Origin: Leadbetterella sp964489955
GTDB lineage: Bacteria; Bacteroidota; Bacteroidia; Cytophagales; Spirosomataceae
Length of the DNA stretch: 64,000 nucleotides
Reading direction: 5' to 3'
Assembly: GCA_964489955.1 (NCBI GenBank)
Contig: CAZBAV010000001.1
Coordinates: forward strand, 168,352 to 232,351
Under the pieces are notes generated by a model. It saw nothing but the letters and a program-made list of their open reading frames with translations. It made no database searches and was not told where the DNA came from. Shown one piece after another: positions 62,170 through 64,000 of the stretch; positions within the stretch are counted from its first letter, which is position 1; each line of letters opens with the position of its first letter. Made by a program: the position numbers and the translations under genes.

Positions 62170-62810
62170 ATGGAAATAGATTACGATTTTTTAGGAAGCC
62201 AATTGCGGTGCCCTTCTGGTGATTACGCTAAAGAAGTGGCTGAGAATATGTTTCGATCTAATAGTTTTATGATCTCTAAAGCTATAGAACATACGTCCCT
62301 GGATAAGGGTGACAATGTCCTTGAAATAGGATTTGGCAATGGGAAACATTTACATGATCTTTTTTCAGTAATTCCAAATCTGCATTATTGTGGAGTAGAT
62401 ATCTCCGAAGCGATGGTCCAACAGGCTTCTGAAGAAATTCCTGCCGTCGAATTTCGTTTGGTAGCAGGAGATGGAACTTTGCCTTTTTCTGAAGGTTTTT
62501 TTCAAGGGGTTTTTACGGCCAACACCTTATATTTTTGGGAAAATGTAGAGTACAGTTTACAGGAAATTTGCCGTGTTCTAGAGGGAACGTTTTCTATGGC
62601 CTATATAGATAAGACCTTTGGAGAGACNNNNNNNNNNCTTTACCGTTTACCCAAAAAGGTTTTACTTTTTATGAAGTAGAGGAATTGGAGAGGCTATACA
62701 AAAAAGTTGGATTAAAAAATGTTTATACCAAATCTTACCAAGAAAAGGTAACCAATAACATGGGGAAAGAGGTTGAGAGAGCTTTCCACGTAACGGTAGG
62801 TGAAAAATAA
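62170..62810 (+). CDS. Class I SAM-dependent methyltransferase (interrupted by N run)
   Basis: A small-molecule methyltransferase with the SAM motif VLEIGFGNGKHLHDL (about 50-65). YCGVDISEAMVQQASEEIP is motif II, LPFSEGFFQGVFTANTLYFW motif III. Ten N at 62628-62637 break the frame at about residue 152. Merging the one shared C on either side gives FGETLPFTQKGFTFYEVEEL and continues to a TAA at 62808, so the true gene has about 210 residues. A real short gap of 2+3n bases would also restore it. Confidence 0.8.
62628..62637. other. Assembly gap (10 N) inside methyltransferase
   Basis: Fixed ten-N run. The frame after the gap equals the frame before it if one base is removed at the junction, as for the gap at 15122. 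The single shared base gives little proof by itself. Confidence 0.7.
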
Positions 62811-62837
62811 GAGCCCACTTTTTTAAGAAGCGGGCTC
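62811..62837. terminator. Bidirectional terminator hairpin
   Basis: gagccc pairs with gggctc around a T-rich core (gagcccacttttttaagaag), between the convergent methyltransferase and E2 genes. Confidence 0.75.
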
Positions 62838-62845
62838 AGTAGATA

Positions 62846-64000
62846 TTAATATTTTCCGATATCGTATTTTTCCAGATTGTCTGAGACTTCTTTGAGGAAA
62901 AGCCCTCCGAGAGAGCCATCTACCACTCTATGGTCATAAGAATGTGATATGATCATTTTTTGGCGGATGCCAATAAAATCTCCTTCCGGCGTTTCTATTA
63001 CAGCTGGCATTTTTCGTATAACTCCAAAAGCCAAAATGGCTACCTGGGGCTGCATAATTATCGGTGTGCCTGCAAGGTTTCCAAAACCACCTATATTAGA
63101 CATAGAATATGTGCCACCGCTTAATTCTTCTGGTTTTAACCTGTTATTCCTTGCCCGAGTAGCCAGGTCGTTTACTTTTGCGGTTAAACCACTTAAAGAA
63201 TACTGGTCGGCATTATGGATAACCGGTACAATAAGATTACCATTAGGCAGGGCTACTGCCATACCTATGTTAATGTTTTTCTTATAAATAATCTTGTCTC
63301 CATCTACCTGAACATTTATAGCAGGGAACTTGTTTATGGCCTCTACTATCGCTTGAATGAGGATAGGCGTAAAGGTAAGGTTCTCGTTGTGTTGTTTTTT
63401 GAACTTGTCTTTTACCTCATTTCGCCAAGTAGATACCCTGGTCATATCCGTTTCTATAAAAGAAGTCACATGTGGTGATATCCGTTTAGAATCTACCATT
63501 CTTTCTGCTATCATCTTCCGCATGCGGTCCATTTCCACCACCTGGTCAGTCCCGGAAACGGCCATAATAGAATCTGCTTGGTTATCTTTCTTGCCCCTGT
63601 TTGGTATATAGGCCAACAAATCATCTTTTGTAAGCCTTCCTCCCTGGCCAGAGCCTTTTATGCTGTCTAGTTCTGCTTGAAGTATTCCTTCTTTCTTAGC
63701 TATATTTTGTACCAATGGCGAATAGAAACGCTCTTCTGTGCTATTGATCTGTTGGTTTTCTACAATGGTTTTTATCTCTTGCTCTATGATTGAAACAGGT
63801 TCTTCTACTTTTTCGCGAACTTGGGGTTCTTCGGTTACTCCTTCTGTTTCTATTATACAGATGGGCTTTCCTATGATGGCTACATCACCTTCTTGCACCA
63901 AAAACTTTGTTACTATACCACTGTGTGACGTTCCAACTTCTGTATCAATTTTATCCGTAGCTACTTCTATAATCATATCATCTACCTCTACCGTGCTACC
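62846..64000 (-). CDS. 2-oxoacid dehydrogenase E2 (dihydrolipoamide acyltransferase), 5' end outside window
   Basis: The frame runs through the right edge: 8 codons (GSTVEVDD) precede the first ATG in the window. The lipoyl domain has its lysine in VATDKIDTEV. A hinge (about 70-100) leads to the peripheral E1/E3-binding domain (SPLVQNIAKKEGI, GQGGRLTKDDLLAY). The acyltransferase core has SFIETDMTRVSTWRNE and ends with SHSYDHRVVDGSLGG, containing the catalytic HxxxDG. The substrate (pyruvate, 2-oxoglutarate or branched-chain acid) is not decided; branched-chain or mixed specificity is plausible. Confidence 0.9.
   Translation of the reverse strand, partial: GSTVEVDDMIIEVATDKIDTEVGTSHSGIVTKFLVQEGDVAIIGKPICIIETEGVTEEPQVREKVEEPVSIIEQEIKTIVENQQINSTEERFYSPLVQNIAKKEGILQAELDSIKGSGQGGRLTKDDLLAYIPNRGKKDNQADSIMAVSGTDQVVEMDRMRKMIAERMVDSKRISPHVTSFIETDMTRVSTWRNEVKDKFKKQHNENLTFTPILIQAIVEAINKFPAINVQVDGDKIIYKKNINIGMAVALPNGNLIVPVIHNADQYSLSGLTAKVNDLATRARNNRLKPEELSGGTYSMSNIGGFGNLAGTPIIMQPQVAILAFGVIRKMPAVIETPEGDFIGIRQKMIISHSYDHRVVDGSLGGLFLKEVSDNLEKYDIGKY

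Overview
The window is a 64 kb piece of an AT-rich Bacteroidota chromosome, most likely from the Cytophagales (Leadbetterella/Emticicia/Lacihabitans type; this is inference from gene content, not a database match). The main evidence is a PorX-type response regulator of the type IX secretion system, the ftsX-DUF3098-uppP-truB-ribF gene order, an 80-nt SRP RNA, and repeated promoters with the Bacteroidota -7 element TAnnTTTG. No tRNA, rRNA, CRISPR array or intact insertion sequence was seen. Two runs of ten N (15122-15131 and 62628-62637) each break one gene; both look like scaffolding artefacts rather than missing sequence.

Layout. 1-7.9 kb: a minus-strand housekeeping run (LysM protein, TIGR02757 protein, bifunctional nuclease, acyltransferase, ftsX, DUF3098, uppP, truB, ribF, membrane protein). 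8-11.7 kb: kdsB-porX on plus, ftsE and a transaldolase-like gene on minus. 11.7-14.4 kb: SRP RNA, a CrtO-like membrane protein, uvrC. 14.8-20.6 kb: two paralogous PQQ-type sugar dehydrogenases around an rhlE-csp RNA helicase/cold-shock operon and a fatty acid desaturase. 21-23.8 kb: small VOC/DinB genes and an ohr-ohrR peroxide-response pair. 24.3-35.3 kb: two unrelated aconitases on either side of a small rhamnogalacturonan-lyase locus. 35.8-42.9 kb: topA, a Bcr-type exporter, an SPFH-less coiled-coil membrane protein, an M28 peptidase, a DUF2721 protein. 43-51.3 kb: a mosaic around purL and rlmF. 51.3-56.7 kb: small membrane/lipoproteins, an oxidoreductase, two pirins, a GNAT, an FMN reductase. 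56.8-64 kb: cardiolipin synthase, GMC oxidoreductase, mannonate dehydratase, SIP-type flavoprotein, methyltransferase, and the 2-oxoacid dehydrogenase E2 gene cut by the window edge.

The most unusual region is 42.9-51.3 kb. A decayed copy of the last 40 codons of purL (42957-43077) lies beyond the acyltransferase that follows the intact purL. A decayed, frameshifted piece of rlmF (about 49479-49653) lies 0.9 kb before the intact rlmF. A 29-nt exact direct repeat that begins inside that rlmF piece also occurs just upstream of purL, so the two copies flank a TlpA-like thioredoxin gene. Together these are footprints of homologous recombination or gene replacement that brought in purL-linked cargo genes. 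I found no convincing new defence or mobile system. The other points worth follow-up are regulatory or structural: a probable leaderless GTG start on the bifunctional nuclease, a long leader before rhlE-csp, a nested hairpin after uvrC, and a 38-residue membrane protein before acnB.
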